Shown: positions 1-8,593 of the stretch, one piece after another | Numbering within the stretch: position 1 is the first letter of the stretch | Layout: every line of letters begins with the position of its first letter | Source: Enhygromyxa salina | GTDB taxonomy: Bacteria > Myxococcota_A > Polyangia > Nannocystales > Nannocystaceae | DNA length: 64,000 nt | Direction: 5' to 3' | Assembly (NCBI RefSeq): GCF_000737335.2 | Contig: NZ_JMCC02000052.1 | Span: 1 to 64,000, forward strand | Notes under the pieces: model-generated | The model's input: the letters and a program-made list of their open reading frames with translations, nothing else | Database searches by the model: none | What the model was told of the DNA's origin: nothing | Position numbers and translations under genes: made by a program

Positions 1-21
1 TGTGACGGCGGGCAGCCCGGC

Positions 22-161
22 GGGCTCCGAGGGTCCCTCGGAGCGAAACCACTCACCGCAGGCATGTGGTGTGTCGGTCTTCGGGTAGTCCGAGTGACCG
101 GCATCGCTTCGATTGGGGCTAATACGCCGTGAATTTTCGCTCCGAGGGACCCTCGGAGCCC
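22..161. repeat. Inverted repeat pair with palindromic arms
   Basis: The bases at 22-48 recur as their reverse complement at 135-161, giving 27-base arms. Within each arm, 21 bases (24-44 and 139-159) are themselves a palindrome apart from the central base, with the half-site GCTCCGAGGG. The structure can therefore fold either as two small hairpins or as one large cruciform. The size (140 bp) and architecture fit a small non-autonomous mobile element or a REP-like sequence. No transposase is nearby, and copies elsewhere cannot be tested here. Confidence 0.6.
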
Positions 162-381
162 TGGTTGCCGGGCCGTCGTGTTGCAGCCGCTGTCTCCGCC
201 GCGATCGGGCGATGCGGTCTCTGGCTGTCGAGCTGAGCTTTCCCTTCGAGGGGGTGACCGCTCTCGCTGGGGGTGGGTTCGTGCTTGGGGGGTCGGAGGT
301 TGGGTGTGACGGCCAACAGGCCCCCGCTTGCTCGGATCGGGGAGCGCGGCTCGATCAACGTGGAGCGCACACAAGGCCGCA

Positions 382-510
382 GAGGGCCCCAACCCGCCGT
401 ATCTACGCACGTGGAGATGAGCGAAGAGAAGCGCGGTCGGGCCAAGGAGACGAGACCAAAGGAAGCGGGGTCCCGAGACTGGAGTAGACCGTAGGCGGGT
501 TGGGGCCCTC
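382..510. repeat. Second inverted repeat pair, 17-base arms
   Basis: GAGGGCCCCAACCCGCC at 382-398 is matched by its reverse complement at 494-510. Weaker pairing continues a few bases beyond on both sides. The spacer is about 95 bases. The arrangement resembles the 22-161 element but the arm sequence differs. It may be a long hairpin or another small interspersed element. Confidence 0.5.
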
Positions 511-574
511 CGCAGCCCGTGCGCGGTGCCCGTCCGGCACACCGACCCCCGCACACGAACCCGAAGTCGATCCA

Positions 575-2020
575 CTAGTCAGCGCGCGACGAGGACTCCA
601 GTAGCTGAGCGCGCAGCTGCTTGGCAGAGTCGACGTCGGCAGGGCGAACCAGGATCTGCGTGGGGATCCACCAGCCGAGCAGGTGGTAGAGCGAGCGATG
701 GTGCTGGCCTCGCAGTCCCACTGGCTTACCTAGTAGCTCGAGCGCGAGCGCGAGCGCCTGGGCGCCGGGGACATCGAGGTGGGTTTGGATCGCGACGAGA
801 TCGGGCTCGCGCAGGCGCAGGCGCAGCTCGTGACCGACGTCGAGCGCGATCGCCACGGCGATCACGACGCTCAGCATGGGCAGCTGGGCCTGGCCAAGGA
901 GCACGATCGCGCCCACGAGTAGCTCGGTGCGGAGCAGCGCGCGGCGAAACAGGGCCCGGGCGTCGCGCTCGAGCGCGGCGGGGTCGGCCAGCGGGAACGC
1001 TGAGCGCCAGCGCTGTACGAGCAGCTTGGGGCGCGTGAAGACGAACGCGAGCGCGGCGGTGAGGGCGAGGACGAGGGCGAGCTCGAGCGTGGAGTTGCTT
1101 GGAACAGTCACGCCGATCAGCAGCGGCGTGAGGGTGACCAGCCCAACGGCGATCACGCCGCCGCTGGGGATCATGAGGCCGAGGCCGAGGTCTCGCGGTT
1201 GGGGGGCGCCACTGCTCTGCGGGCTCCGCGGGCTCAGCGGGGTGCGACCGAGGGCGCTCGGCCGGGCAGGGTGCGCGAGCCAGACCCCAGCGCCGACGAG
1301 CAGGACGAGCAGGATGACGAGCGCCCGCGTGGGGTCGTCGGCGGCCAGCACATGCTCGGCCAGCGGCTGGATCAGCAGCGCGCCGAAGGCGATCGAGATG
1401 CCGTGGCCAAGGCCCCAGCGCCGGTTGGCGGCGGCCAGCCCCAGCACCAGCGGGAGCCCGACGCAGCGGGTCAGGATCACGGCAAACTGGGACGCAGGCG
1501 CGAGCTCGGGCGTGGCGCGCATGGACACCAGCGCGCCCACGGCCAACAACAGCAGGGCCAGCAGCAGCGCGAGCCTGCGCAGGCGTCGTCGGCCATCTGG
1601 GGTGTGGCGTAGCGTGCGGCCAGCCGGGAGCGCGAGCGCGCCGAGCTCGACGAAGACGGCGGCGGCGAGGAGGAGGTCGAGCGCGGGTTGCAGGCTGAGG
1701 TCGCCGAAGTCGACCTCGAGCTGCGCGATGCCGGGGATGCTGACGTTGACCGCAGCGAAGCCGGCGAACGCAGCACCGAGCGCCAGGGTGACGCCCAGGC
1801 GAGCGAGGGTTGGCCAGGCGCTGGGTCGGGGCGCGGCCGGCTGGTGATCTTGGCCCTGCTCGACCGGACCGCCGCAGCTTGGGCACTTGTCCTTTGGCTG
1901 GGCAAACTCGGCGGCAAACCCATGCCGCAGGCGAAACGGACACGCTCGACTTGGACACCGCCACGGCGCCCGCGCGCCACCGGCCCCGTCGCTCGTGGAA
2001 CTAGAGCCGTCGGGGGCCAC
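575..2020 (-). CDS. Zinc-ribbon protein with divergent SecY-like membrane domain
   Basis: 481 residues, GTG start. The N-terminus has Cys pairs (CPSRACP, then CPSCGG near residues 46-51) typical of a zinc ribbon. About ten hydrophobic segments follow. Several match SecY landmarks in order: a GLGHGIS segment where SecY has GxGNGIS, an SGGVIAV segment where SecY has AGVIP, and VVIAVAIALDVGHELRLRL where SecY's last helix has VVVALDT followed by a basic end. The last ~65 residues resemble a DUF2007-type small domain (LDVPGAQALALALELLG ... ILVRPADVDSAKQL). I infer a degenerate SecY paralogue, not the housekeeping translocon; the ribosome-binding loops look eroded. It follows directly on the stop codon of the upstream lipoprotein gene. 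Alternative: an unrelated polytopic protein with chance resemblance. Confidence 0.6.
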   Translation of the reverse strand: MAPDGSSSTSDGAGGARAPWRCPSRACPFRLRHGFAAEFAQPKDKCPSCGGPVEQGQDHQPAAPRPSAWPTLARLGVTLALGAAFAGFAAVNVSIPGIAQLEVDFGDLSLQPALDLLLAAAVFVELGALALPAGRTLRHTPDGRRRLRRLALLLALLLLAVGALVSMRATPELAPASQFAVILTRCVGLPLVLGLAAANRRWGLGHGISIAFGALLIQPLAEHVLAADDPTRALVILLVLLVGAGVWLAHPARPSALGRTPLSPRSPQSSGAPQPRDLGLGLMIPSGGVIAVGLVTLTPLLIGVTVPSNSTLELALVLALTAALAFVFTRPKLLVQRWRSAFPLADPAALERDARALFRRALLRTELLVGAIVLLGQAQLPMLSVVIAVAIALDVGHELRLRLREPDLVAIQTHLDVPGAQALALALELLGKPVGLRGQHHRSLYHLLGWWIPTQILVRPADVDSAKQLRAQLLESSSRAD

Positions 2021-3139
2021 TCAGGCCCCGCCAGAGGCGCTGGCGCCGGCTTTGCCGCTGACGCTGGCGCTGGCCTTGACGCTCACGTTGATCTTGACGC
2101 TGGCCTGGGCCATCGCGGCAACGGCCGCGCTCACGCACGCGACCGCCTTGCCACCCGCGGCGCCGAGCTGACCCTTGAGCTTCGCGCCGCTGTCGACGAC
2201 GACCTTGATGTCGCCGGCGAGCTGCTTGGACAGGCGCAGCTGGGCTTGGAGCAGCGCGGGCAGGTTGGCCTTCAGCGTGGCCACGAGCGTGGTCATGGCC
2301 TGGGTTTGGGCGGAGGTGGTGACGTCGAGCTTGGGCGGCTGGCAGCTGGCGCGGAACTTGGCGGAAGCTTCGCAGTTGGCGGCGCAGTCGGCCTTGACCT
2401 TGGACTGCTCGACCTCGACCTCGCAGCGGGGGGCCTTCCAGGTGCCTTCGCACTTGGCGTGGCAGGTGGCGTCGCACGAGCCGGAGCAGGTGCCCTTGCA
2501 CTCGCCAACGCAGCGACCTTGGGCGTCCTTGGCCGAGCACTCACCCTGGCACTCGCCCGTGCAGGTGCCCTCGCACTGGCCGGCGCACTTGCCTTGGCAG
2601 TAACCAGAGAGCTTGGCGGGCTCGCACTCGGCGACGACCTTGCCGGGGTCGACCTCGAGCCCACACTCCGCGTCGCAGCTGGCCTTGAAGTTGGCGTCCA
2701 TCTGGCACCGCGGGGGCTGGTAGCTGACCTTGACCGCGGCGTTGGCCTTGATGATCGCGTCGATCTTGGCGGCGACGGCGTTGCACGGCGCGCTGGCCGA
2801 GTCGGCTGCGGTGCCCTGCAGTTGAGCCGCGGGGACGCCGAGGTCCTTGCCCATCTTCACGCACGCGGCGGTGACGTTGGCGTAGGCCTGGTTGGCGACC
2901 CGCTCGATGTCCATGCTGGCCTGGACGAACGCGGCGATCTGGGCGTTGAGCGCGGCGTCACCCGTGAAGCTCGCGCCGATGACGTTGCCGCTGCCCCACT
3001 CCGGGCACGCCGCGGACTTGGCCGCGCCGTCGATCGAGGTCGGGATGCTGGTTGGCAAGCTGACGTCGCAGGCGAGGCCCGTCGCAAGCGCGACGACGAA
3101 CGCGAAGATGTGCAGTCGGAGGCGGTGAAGAGCGGTCAC
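2021..3139 (-). CDS. Cysteine-rich lipoprotein of unknown function
   Basis: 372 residues, GTG start preceded by AGGA at good spacing. It has a lipoprotein signal (hydrophobic FAFVVALATG then the lipobox Cys, residue ~24). The centre (about residues 150-250) is packed with short Cys repeats of the type C-x-G-x-C and C-x-x-x-C (GKCAGQCEGTCTGECQGEC). These are flanked by two copies of a longer Cys unit around PPRCQ and APRCEVEVEQ. The last ~90 residues are Ala/Lys/Ser-rich, probably helical, and end in alternating Ser/Ala/Gly. An exported disulfide- or metal-rich surface protein is likely. Proteins of this style are common in myxobacteria, but I know of no assigned function. Its stop codon abuts the next gene. 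Confidence 0.75.
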   Translation of the reverse strand: MTALHRLRLHIFAFVVALATGLACDVSLPTSIPTSIDGAAKSAACPEWGSGNVIGASFTGDAALNAQIAAFVQASMDIERVANQAYANVTAACVKMGKDLGVPAAQLQGTAADSASAPCNAVAAKIDAIIKANAAVKVSYQPPRCQMDANFKASCDAECGLEVDPGKVVAECEPAKLSGYCQGKCAGQCEGTCTGECQGECSAKDAQGRCVGECKGTCSGSCDATCHAKCEGTWKAPRCEVEVEQSKVKADCAANCEASAKFRASCQPPKLDVTTSAQTQAMTTLVATLKANLPALLQAQLRLSKQLAGDIKVVVDSGAKLKGQLGAAGGKAVACVSAAVAAMAQASVKINVSVKASASVSGKAGASASGGA

Positions 3140-3210
3140 GGGCGTATTCCTATCATGGGCGGCCTCCGCGTGGGGGCGCGCAGCCGCGGGGGACGTGGGG
3201 GGACTGGATC

Positions 3211-3702
3211 TCAGTTGAAGAATTCAGCCGAGAACGTGGTGTCCTGCGAGCACGGGAAGCCCTGGACCATCGCACAGTCTTCGCCAGTGCACGTCACGGT
3301 CGTGATCTCGTGTCCGGTGGCGACGGTCTCGGACGAGAACTCGCCCTCCCAGCGGACGGTCATGCGAAACACGGCGTCGGTGCCGGGGAAGCCCGACTCA
3401 CCGAGCTCATACTCGGCGCAATAGAACTCTTCGCCGTCGATCTCGCACAGAGCGTCTTCGGCCCCCAGCTCGATCTGAAACTCGTCGCCCTCGTCGTAGT
3501 CGAGCACGAAGGTCGACAGCGGGTCGGGGATCTTCACGTTGTTGCAGGTGTTGCTGACGACGCTCTGCTCGGCGTAGGTCCAGGTGCCCGAGCGCGGGAT
3601 GAAGGTCGCGGGTTCATCGATGGCGCAGGCGCTGACGAGCGCGGACAGGGAGGTACAAGCGGCAAGCGCGACGATTGTGAGACGACTCGATAGTTGGGTC
3701 AC
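3211..3702 (-). CDS. Small secreted lipoprotein, unknown
   Basis: I place the start at the GTG at 3702 (163 residues), because GGAG lies upstream at suitable distance and the product then begins with a clean lipoprotein signal (SSRLTIVALAACTSLSALVSAC). The open frame continues upstream to 3780 without a plausible signal. The mature part is acidic with six further Cys, likely forming disulfides, and is beta-rich by eye. No family was recognised. It is typical of single-copy surface lipoproteins in this lineage. Confidence 0.65.
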   Translation of the reverse strand: MTQLSSRLTIVALAACTSLSALVSACAIDEPATFIPRSGTWTYAEQSVVSNTCNNVKIPDPLSTFVLDYDEGDEFQIELGAEDALCEIDGEEFYCAEYELGESGFPGTDAVFRMTVRWEGEFSSETVATGHEITTVTCTGEDCAMVQGFPCSQDTTFSAEFFN

Positions 3703-3814
3703 GGCGATGGCTCCGGGTCCATTGAACCACCGGCTGGATGTGTAGGACAGATGCGCGCGTGAGAGCGGCCTGGTGGCCACGAGGGCGTTGCAACGGGCCG
3801 CGTTGCAGAGTGCC

Positions 3815-4891
3815 TCACGTGAGACCGAGCTGCTCGGCCAGGCGAGGGTTGTGGGGCCCCACCCGCCAAATATAGCGATCGAGCACGTAGTGGGTTGCCT
3901 GCGGAACGCTCAACAGCGCGACGCTCAGCGCCAGTCCGAATTCCCCAAGCTCGAGCCCTCCGTGGCCAAACAAGCTGGGGTGATCGTGCCAGACCAGGCG
4001 ATCCCACAGCGCCTCTTCGGCGAGCGCCAGCACGACGAGCAAGCCATAGAACGCGGCGACCGTGAGCCCGAGCTTGGCCGAGCTCGGCAGCCGCTTGGCG
4101 ACCAGGTCGCGGCCGCCTGCGATCCACACCAAGGCCAGATAGGGGAGGCCGTGGATGAACACGTTGGTGATCGTGAACACCCGGCCGTCGTTGAACCACA
4201 CGATGCCCAGGTTCCAGCTCGCGGCCGTGAGCGCGACCAGCAGCGGGACCATGGGGTGGCCGATCTTGCGCTTGGCCAGCTGCGCGCGGCGAACCAAGAA
4301 CACCAGCAAGATCGGGGCTTGGGCCCACACGGCGACGGTGCCGATGATCGCGGGGAGCCCCGGGATGAAGTCGTCGGCGATGAACCATGTGAACCGCCGC
4401 GGGAGCTGGGTGTGCCACCAGATCACTGGACCTGCAGTGCCAGCCCAGATCGCCAGCTTGGCGAGCGCGCGATCGCGGGCCGCCGCCGGCCCGGTCTCGT
4501 CGCCCGCGCGCAGGTACAGGGCCACGAAGCCGTCTTGCTGCTTGATGAAGTGAAACACCGCGACATAGGCGAGCGCCCCCCAAAACAGCCTGGGCGAGAC
4601 GGCGTGGGCCATGAACGCGAGCAAGAACACCAGCACGGGCGTCCATTGCAGGAGCTGGCGGTGATGCGCGCGGGCGTCCGCGTCGAGGTAGGTTCGGTAC
4701 AGAGACGCCCACACGTGGGCGACATCGACCAGGACCACGCCAATGATCCACAGCGCGAGGCTGTCATCCTCGGCGGGTTCGAGCTGCAGGCCGATCATGA
4801 GGGCGAGCACCAGCGCCAGCGCACCGGGGACCACGAAGGCGCCAAGGTCGAAGCGCGGGGAGACCAGCCAGCGGTGGGACTTCTGCTGCAT
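3815..4891 (-). CDS. Polytopic membrane protein with conserved-looking His motifs
   Basis: 358 residues with about eight to nine hydrophobic helices. Histidine and charged residues sit at helix ends: DVAHVWASLYRTYLD, HFIKQQDG, HGLPYLALVW and, near the C-terminus, ATHYVLDRYIWR. Such buried His/Asp sets suggest a membrane oxidoreductase or metal-binding enzyme, but I cannot assign a family. It starts 3 bases after the stop of the flavin amine oxidase-like gene, so it is the last member of the polyamine operon. A role on the same substrate or membrane lipid is inferred from this position only. Confidence 0.7.
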   Translation of the reverse strand: MQQKSHRWLVSPRFDLGAFVVPGALALVLALMIGLQLEPAEDDSLALWIIGVVLVDVAHVWASLYRTYLDADARAHHRQLLQWTPVLVFLLAFMAHAVSPRLFWGALAYVAVFHFIKQQDGFVALYLRAGDETGPAAARDRALAKLAIWAGTAGPVIWWHTQLPRRFTWFIADDFIPGLPAIIGTVAVWAQAPILLVFLVRRAQLAKRKIGHPMVPLLVALTAASWNLGIVWFNDGRVFTITNVFIHGLPYLALVWIAGGRDLVAKRLPSSAKLGLTVAAFYGLLVVLALAEEALWDRLVWHDHPSLFGHGGLELGEFGLALSVALLSVPQATHYVLDRYIWRVGPHNPRLAEQLGLT

Positions 4892-4894
4892 GGA

Positions 4895-6520
4895 TCACGC
4901 CCGCCCGATCCGATCGAGGGCCCAGTCTGCGCCCTCGATCGCGGCATAGAACGCCTCTTCGAACAGCGGCAGGCCGCCAACATCGGACGCGCACGCGCGG
5001 ACACAGCCGATCGGGGCCCGGGCAACATCCAGGCTGCCGCCAAACAAGTGGCCGGGGGTTGGGCGGATCATCGCGTGGCCCCACCGATGAATGTGGATGG
5101 CGCCGAGGTGGCGGCGGATCCCCGGGTGCATGTGCTCGAGGGCGCCAAGCACCTGCTCGGACAGAACCCCAGCGTCGCTGGCCAGCAGATGCGCGCGGTG
5201 CTTGGCGAGCCCGGCCGGATCATGGGCGACCAGCGGCTGGTAGTAGGTGATCACGGCGCCAGCTTCGATCGCGCGGTCCCGGCCCTCTTGGTGGGTGGCG
5301 AGCACATAGCCAAGGTTGCGGGCGGCGGGATCTTGGATGACGGGCACGTTGTCCCACGCGAGCTCAGCCCCGACGCCGCCGGGGGCCTCGCGCAGCTCGA
5401 GGTTGGCGACCAGCCACGGAGCGTAGGTCATCGCGTTCGTTGCCAGCGGATCGCGGTCGCGCGGCAGCACGTGGCGCAGCACGAAGCGCGGGGCGGCCCA
5501 CAAGATCGCCTGGGCCTCGATCATGATCGTGCGCTCGGCCGCGAGATCGCGGACCCGTAGCTGGCCGCGCTCGGGGTCGATCGCGTAGACGATGTGATCG
5601 GTCTTCAGGCGCTCACCAAGCTCGAGCCGGGCCCGCATGCTGGCAAGGAGCTCGCCGTTGCCGCCGGGCCAGGTCAGCAGCGGCTCTTCACGGGTGTCCT
5701 CGAGTCCGCGGGCCAAGAAGTGATGCAGGGCCGCGAACGCCGAGGTCTGGTCCAGCGTGCAGCCGTAGTCGTCGCGGCAGGCGTAGTCGACGTACCAGCG
5801 CAGGCGCCAGCTGTCGAAGCCCTGCGCGTCGAGCCACTGGGCGATCGAGATCCGATCGAGGCCGCGCAACCCAGCGGCGCTGCGGCGCACGGGCAGCCGA
5901 AACAACAGCTCGCCGTTGGCATCGCGGGCCCGGTCGAGCTCGCGCAAGCGCTCCCAGAACCGCTCCCACTGCTGGGCCTGCTCGGGGGTCTCGCCGTCGC
6001 CGGGATACAGACCGGGATGCCAGGTGCCGGCGTGGAAGTGACGCTCCTCCGGGGCCGCACAGATCGCCGTGCTTCGATATTCGGGGGTGCCGTCGTGCTC
6101 GTAGCCAACGAGCAAGCCAAGGTCGGTGAGCAGCTCGAGCAGCTCGCTGCACTCGCGCGGCGGCGCTGGCAGGTAGTGGGCGCCCATCGGGTGGGCCGAT
6201 CGCGGCAGCGCGCCGCTGCGGGCGGTGCCGCCGATCTCGGCCTCGAGCTCGAGCATCGTGAAGTCGTTGAAGCCAAGCTTTTGCAGGCGCCACGCCGCCG
6301 AGAAACCAGCCGCGCCGCCACCTACGATCACGACGCCGGTTCGCAGGCGGGCGTCGATCGGGGCGTCGAGCAGCGCAGCCGAGCGCAGCAGGTGCCCGCG
6401 CTCGGGGCTCTGACCGGTGAACTCGGGCGCGGCGGCTGGCGCTGCGCGGTCGCGGTTGCAGCCGAGCGCCAGCGCACTCAGCCCGCTCGCGCCCAGCAGC
6501 TTTCGCCGGCTCAGGCTCAC
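4895..6520 (-). CDS. Tat-exported flavin amine oxidase-like lipoprotein
   Basis: 541 residues, GTG start with GGGAGC upstream. The N-terminus combines a twin-arginine signal (SRRKLLGASGLSALALGC) with a lipobox Cys, so the folded flavoprotein is probably exported and anchored in the envelope. VVIVGGGAAGFSAAWRLQ (near residue 65) is the FAD-binding Rossmann loop, followed by an acidic strand end (LELEAEIGGTA). The C-terminus has the second FAD contact region expected in amine oxidoreductases (APIGCVRACASDVGG). Length fits the family. It begins 4 bases after the aminopropyltransferase gene, which suggests a polyamine or other amine as substrate. The substrate is inference; phytoene-desaturase-like oxidation remains possible. 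Confidence 0.8.
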   Translation of the reverse strand: MSLSRRKLLGASGLSALALGCNRDRAAPAAAPEFTGQSPERGHLLRSAALLDAPIDARLRTGVVIVGGGAAGFSAAWRLQKLGFNDFTMLELEAEIGGTARSGALPRSAHPMGAHYLPAPPRECSELLELLTDLGLLVGYEHDGTPEYRSTAICAAPEERHFHAGTWHPGLYPGDGETPEQAQQWERFWERLRELDRARDANGELLFRLPVRRSAAGLRGLDRISIAQWLDAQGFDSWRLRWYVDYACRDDYGCTLDQTSAFAALHHFLARGLEDTREEPLLTWPGGNGELLASMRARLELGERLKTDHIVYAIDPERGQLRVRDLAAERTIMIEAQAILWAAPRFVLRHVLPRDRDPLATNAMTYAPWLVANLELREAPGGVGAELAWDNVPVIQDPAARNLGYVLATHQEGRDRAIEAGAVITYYQPLVAHDPAGLAKHRAHLLASDAGVLSEQVLGALEHMHPGIRRHLGAIHIHRWGHAMIRPTPGHLFGGSLDVARAPIGCVRACASDVGGLPLFEEAFYAAIEGADWALDRIGRA

Positions 6521-6524
6521 GCGC

Positions 6525-8147
6525 TCAGCTCCCGGCCCGCCGCGTCAGCGGTCCAAAGCTGTGCAGGTCCTGATCGTAGTAGCGGACCAGCATCTGGGTA
6601 TCGAGGCGGTTGGGCTCGACCTCGTGCGGCTGCTGATCCGCCGGAAACGCGAACAGCGTGGGCACCAGCTCGGGCGACAAGAACCGCAGCTCCTGTGGCT
6701 GTGGCAGCTCGAAGGCCAGCTTAGCCGGGGGCTGCAAGGGGCTGCGAGCGGCCAGCGCGAAGCCCCAGTCCCCAAAGCTGGGCACGTGCGCGTGGTAGGG
6801 CAGCGGGTGCATGTCGGCGGCGTCCAAGGTCGCGACGATGCACCAAAACGCGCGAGGCGACAGATAGGGCGAGGTCGACTGCACGACCGCGACGCCATCG
6901 GGGGCCAGGACCGCGCGGACCAGCCGGTAGAACGCGCGACTGTAGAGCTTGCCAAGCGAGAGGTTGTTGGGGTCGGGCAGGTCGATGACGATGATGTCCC
7001 AGGGCGCGAGCTTGGCCTCGCTCGCAGGCCCGCCGCCGCTGCGCTGCTGCTCGAGCCAGCGCATCGCGTCGGCGTTGTGCACGACCACGCGCGGATCCGC
7101 GAGCGAGCCGGCGTTGAGCTGCGCCAGGGCCGGGGTCTCGCTGAACAGGCGGGTCATCTCGGGATCGAGATCGACCAAGTCGATGCGCTGAACGCCCGGG
7201 TAGCGCAGCAGCTCGCGCACGGCCAGACCATCGCCGCCGCCAAGCACCAGCACGTTGCGCGCGGGCGAGCTCGCCAGCTGCTCGCGGGCGGCGAACGCCG
7301 GGTGGACCAGGCTCTCGTGGTAGCGGTGCTCGTCGGCGCTGGAGAACTGCAGGTTGCCGTCGATGTAGAGCCGGATGTCGTCGCTCCAGCGGGTGATCGT
7401 GAGCCGCTGGTAGCGGGTCTTTTGCGAGAAGATCACCGGCGACTCGTAGAGCTGCCGCTCGCCAAAGGTCTCGATCTGCCCGCCGATCAGCAGGCAGGAG
7501 CCGGTTGCGAGCAGCACGATCAGCGCCTGCAGGGTGACCCAGCGCGGCCGGACCAGCTGACGCACGAACGCCCGCGCCGACCACAGCGCGACCCCAGCGT
7601 TGAGGCAGCCAAACAGCAGGCTGGTTCGGACCAGCCCCAGCCACGGCAGCAGCACGAGCGGGAACACGATGCTGGCCAGCAGCGCGCCGATATAGTCGAA
7701 CGCCAGCACCCGCGCGACCAGATCCTTGAGCTCCTGCTTGCCCGGCATCAAGCGCATCAACAGCGGGATCTCGAGCCCGACCAGGGTCCCAATGATGATC
7801 AAGATCGCAAACAGCACCGGCCGAATGTCGTCGAGCACCGAGAAGCCCAAGAACAGCGCGGGGGCCGAGAACCCGCCCACGACCGCGATGATCAGCTGCA
7901 CGTGGACGAAGCGATTGGCCAGCCGGTGCTCGACGAAGCGGCTGAGCCACGAGCCCAGCCCCATCGCGCTGAGGTACACGCCGATCACCAGCGAGAACTG
8001 CGTGACCGAGTCGCCCAGCAGGTAGCTGGCCATGGTCGCGGTGATCAGCTCGTAGACCAGGCCGCAGGTTGCGACCACGAGCACCCAAAACAGCAGCAGC
8101 CGCGTGGACGGCGAGGGCGCGTTGGCAGCTTCGGTGGCGGGGGTCAA
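6525..8147 (-). CDS. speE-like: Membrane-anchored spermidine synthase-like aminopropyltransferase
   Basis: 540 residues. The first ~230 contain about seven transmembrane helices (RLLLFWVLVVATCGLVYELI onward). The remainder is a soluble SAM-type methyltransferase fold of the spermidine synthase family: NVLVLGGGDGLAVRELL (near residue 300) binds the decarboxylated SAM, LVDLDPEM is the acidic strand end, and VIDLPDPNN carries the catalytic-type Asp. The fused form is known in many bacteria and is thought to work at the membrane. It overlaps the DUF350 gene by ATGA. No SAM decarboxylase is visible in the window, so the donor must come from elsewhere. Confidence 0.88.
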   Translation of the reverse strand: MTPATEAANAPSPSTRLLLFWVLVVATCGLVYELITATMASYLLGDSVTQFSLVIGVYLSAMGLGSWLSRFVEHRLANRFVHVQLIIAVVGGFSAPALFLGFSVLDDIRPVLFAILIIIGTLVGLEIPLLMRLMPGKQELKDLVARVLAFDYIGALLASIVFPLVLLPWLGLVRTSLLFGCLNAGVALWSARAFVRQLVRPRWVTLQALIVLLATGSCLLIGGQIETFGERQLYESPVIFSQKTRYQRLTITRWSDDIRLYIDGNLQFSSADEHRYHESLVHPAFAAREQLASSPARNVLVLGGGDGLAVRELLRYPGVQRIDLVDLDPEMTRLFSETPALAQLNAGSLADPRVVVHNADAMRWLEQQRSGGGPASEAKLAPWDIIVIDLPDPNNLSLGKLYSRAFYRLVRAVLAPDGVAVVQSTSPYLSPRAFWCIVATLDAADMHPLPYHAHVPSFGDWGFALAARSPLQPPAKLAFELPQPQELRFLSPELVPTLFAFPADQQPHEVEPNRLDTQMLVRYYDQDLHSFGPLTRRAGS

Positions 8148-8383
8148 CCGGCGACCGCGGCGCTGATGATCAGCGAGATACCAATGATCACCGCGCCCAG
8201 GATGATGCCGAGCGAGGTGTTCTGGTCATCCTCGATCTCCTTGCGGATCGAGAAGGGCGTGAGCCACACGATCAGCAGCCAGAACAGGCCGAAGATCAGC
8301 AGGCCCAGGACCGAGTAGATCGCGGCCGACGCGATCGCAGAGACGTCGATGATCTGCTTGCCAAGTAGGAACATCATGGTCAT
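8144..8383 (-). CDS. DUF350 family small membrane protein
   Basis: 79 residues with two hydrophobic helices separated by a short charged loop (SIRKEIEDDQN), ending in a Gly/Ile/Ala-rich helix (LGIILGAVIIGISLIISA) typical of DUF350. It overlaps both neighbours by four bases (ATGA), indicating tight translational coupling. DUF350 proteins (E. coli YjfL type) recur beside DUF4178, polyamine-transfer and envelope-stress genes. The biochemical role is unknown. Several ATG codons occur in the first four positions, so the exact start is uncertain by a few residues. Confidence 0.82.
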   Translation of the reverse strand: MTMMFLLGKQIIDVSAIASAAIYSVLGLLIFGLFWLLIVWLTPFSIRKEIEDDQNTSLGIILGAVIIGISLIISAAVAG

Positions 8384-8580
8384 TTGCCTCCGTGGTAGCC
8401 GCCAAGAAAGATGTAGTGGGGCCGGCGGATCGTGGCGTTGCCGCTGCCGGTCTCTTTGGTGTCACGCTCGACCTTGCCGCGCGCGGGCGAGGACGTGAGC
8501 AGGGCGCCGCGCGGGGCCTCGAAGGTCAGCAGGCCAAGGCTCGCAACCGACAGCAGGACGTAGCTGGCTTTCATTAGCAT
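8380..8580 (-). CDS. Small exported protein in the polyamine operon
   Basis: 66 residues from the ATG at 8580 (AGGAG ten bases upstream); a second ATG two codons later is possible. It has a hydrophobic N-terminal signal or anchor (ASYVLLSVASLGLLTF) and a short basic/Gly tail ending RRPHYIFLGGYHGGK. No family was recognised. It sits between the DUF4178 and DUF350 genes and overlaps the latter by ATGA, so it is very probably co-expressed and works with the membrane components. Confidence 0.65.
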   Translation of the reverse strand: MLMKASYVLLSVASLGLLTFEAPRGALLTSSPARGKVERDTKETGSGNATIRRPHYIFLGGYHGGK

Positions 8581-8593
8581 GGGGGTCGGGCTC

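Larger units (their letters stand above)
1..574. other. Non-coding stretch with paired inverted repeats
   Basis: No convincing gene is visible here. The open frames present have proline/arginine-rich, shadow-like compositions and no recognisable domain. The stretch is dominated by two inverted-repeat structures of similar layout (arms of about 20-27 bases around 90-95 bases of spacer), listed separately. The gene on the right is read toward this region, so the region may act as a 3' end for that gene. The part left of the window is unknown. Confidence 0.6.

Noticed and set aside
119..556. Minus-strand open frame of 145 codons in the left intergenic region
   Set aside because: It runs through both inverted-repeat elements, starts without a ribosome site and has no recognisable domain.
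1688..3424. Plus-strand open frame (578 codons) with Ala/Leu/Gly-rich repeats
   Set aside because: Antisense to the cysteine-rich lipoprotein; the apparent repeats mirror the Cys and Lys codons of the true gene.
3773..5560. Plus-strand open frame (595 codons)
   Set aside because: Antisense to the His-motif membrane protein and the flavin oxidase, both of which have clear family features.
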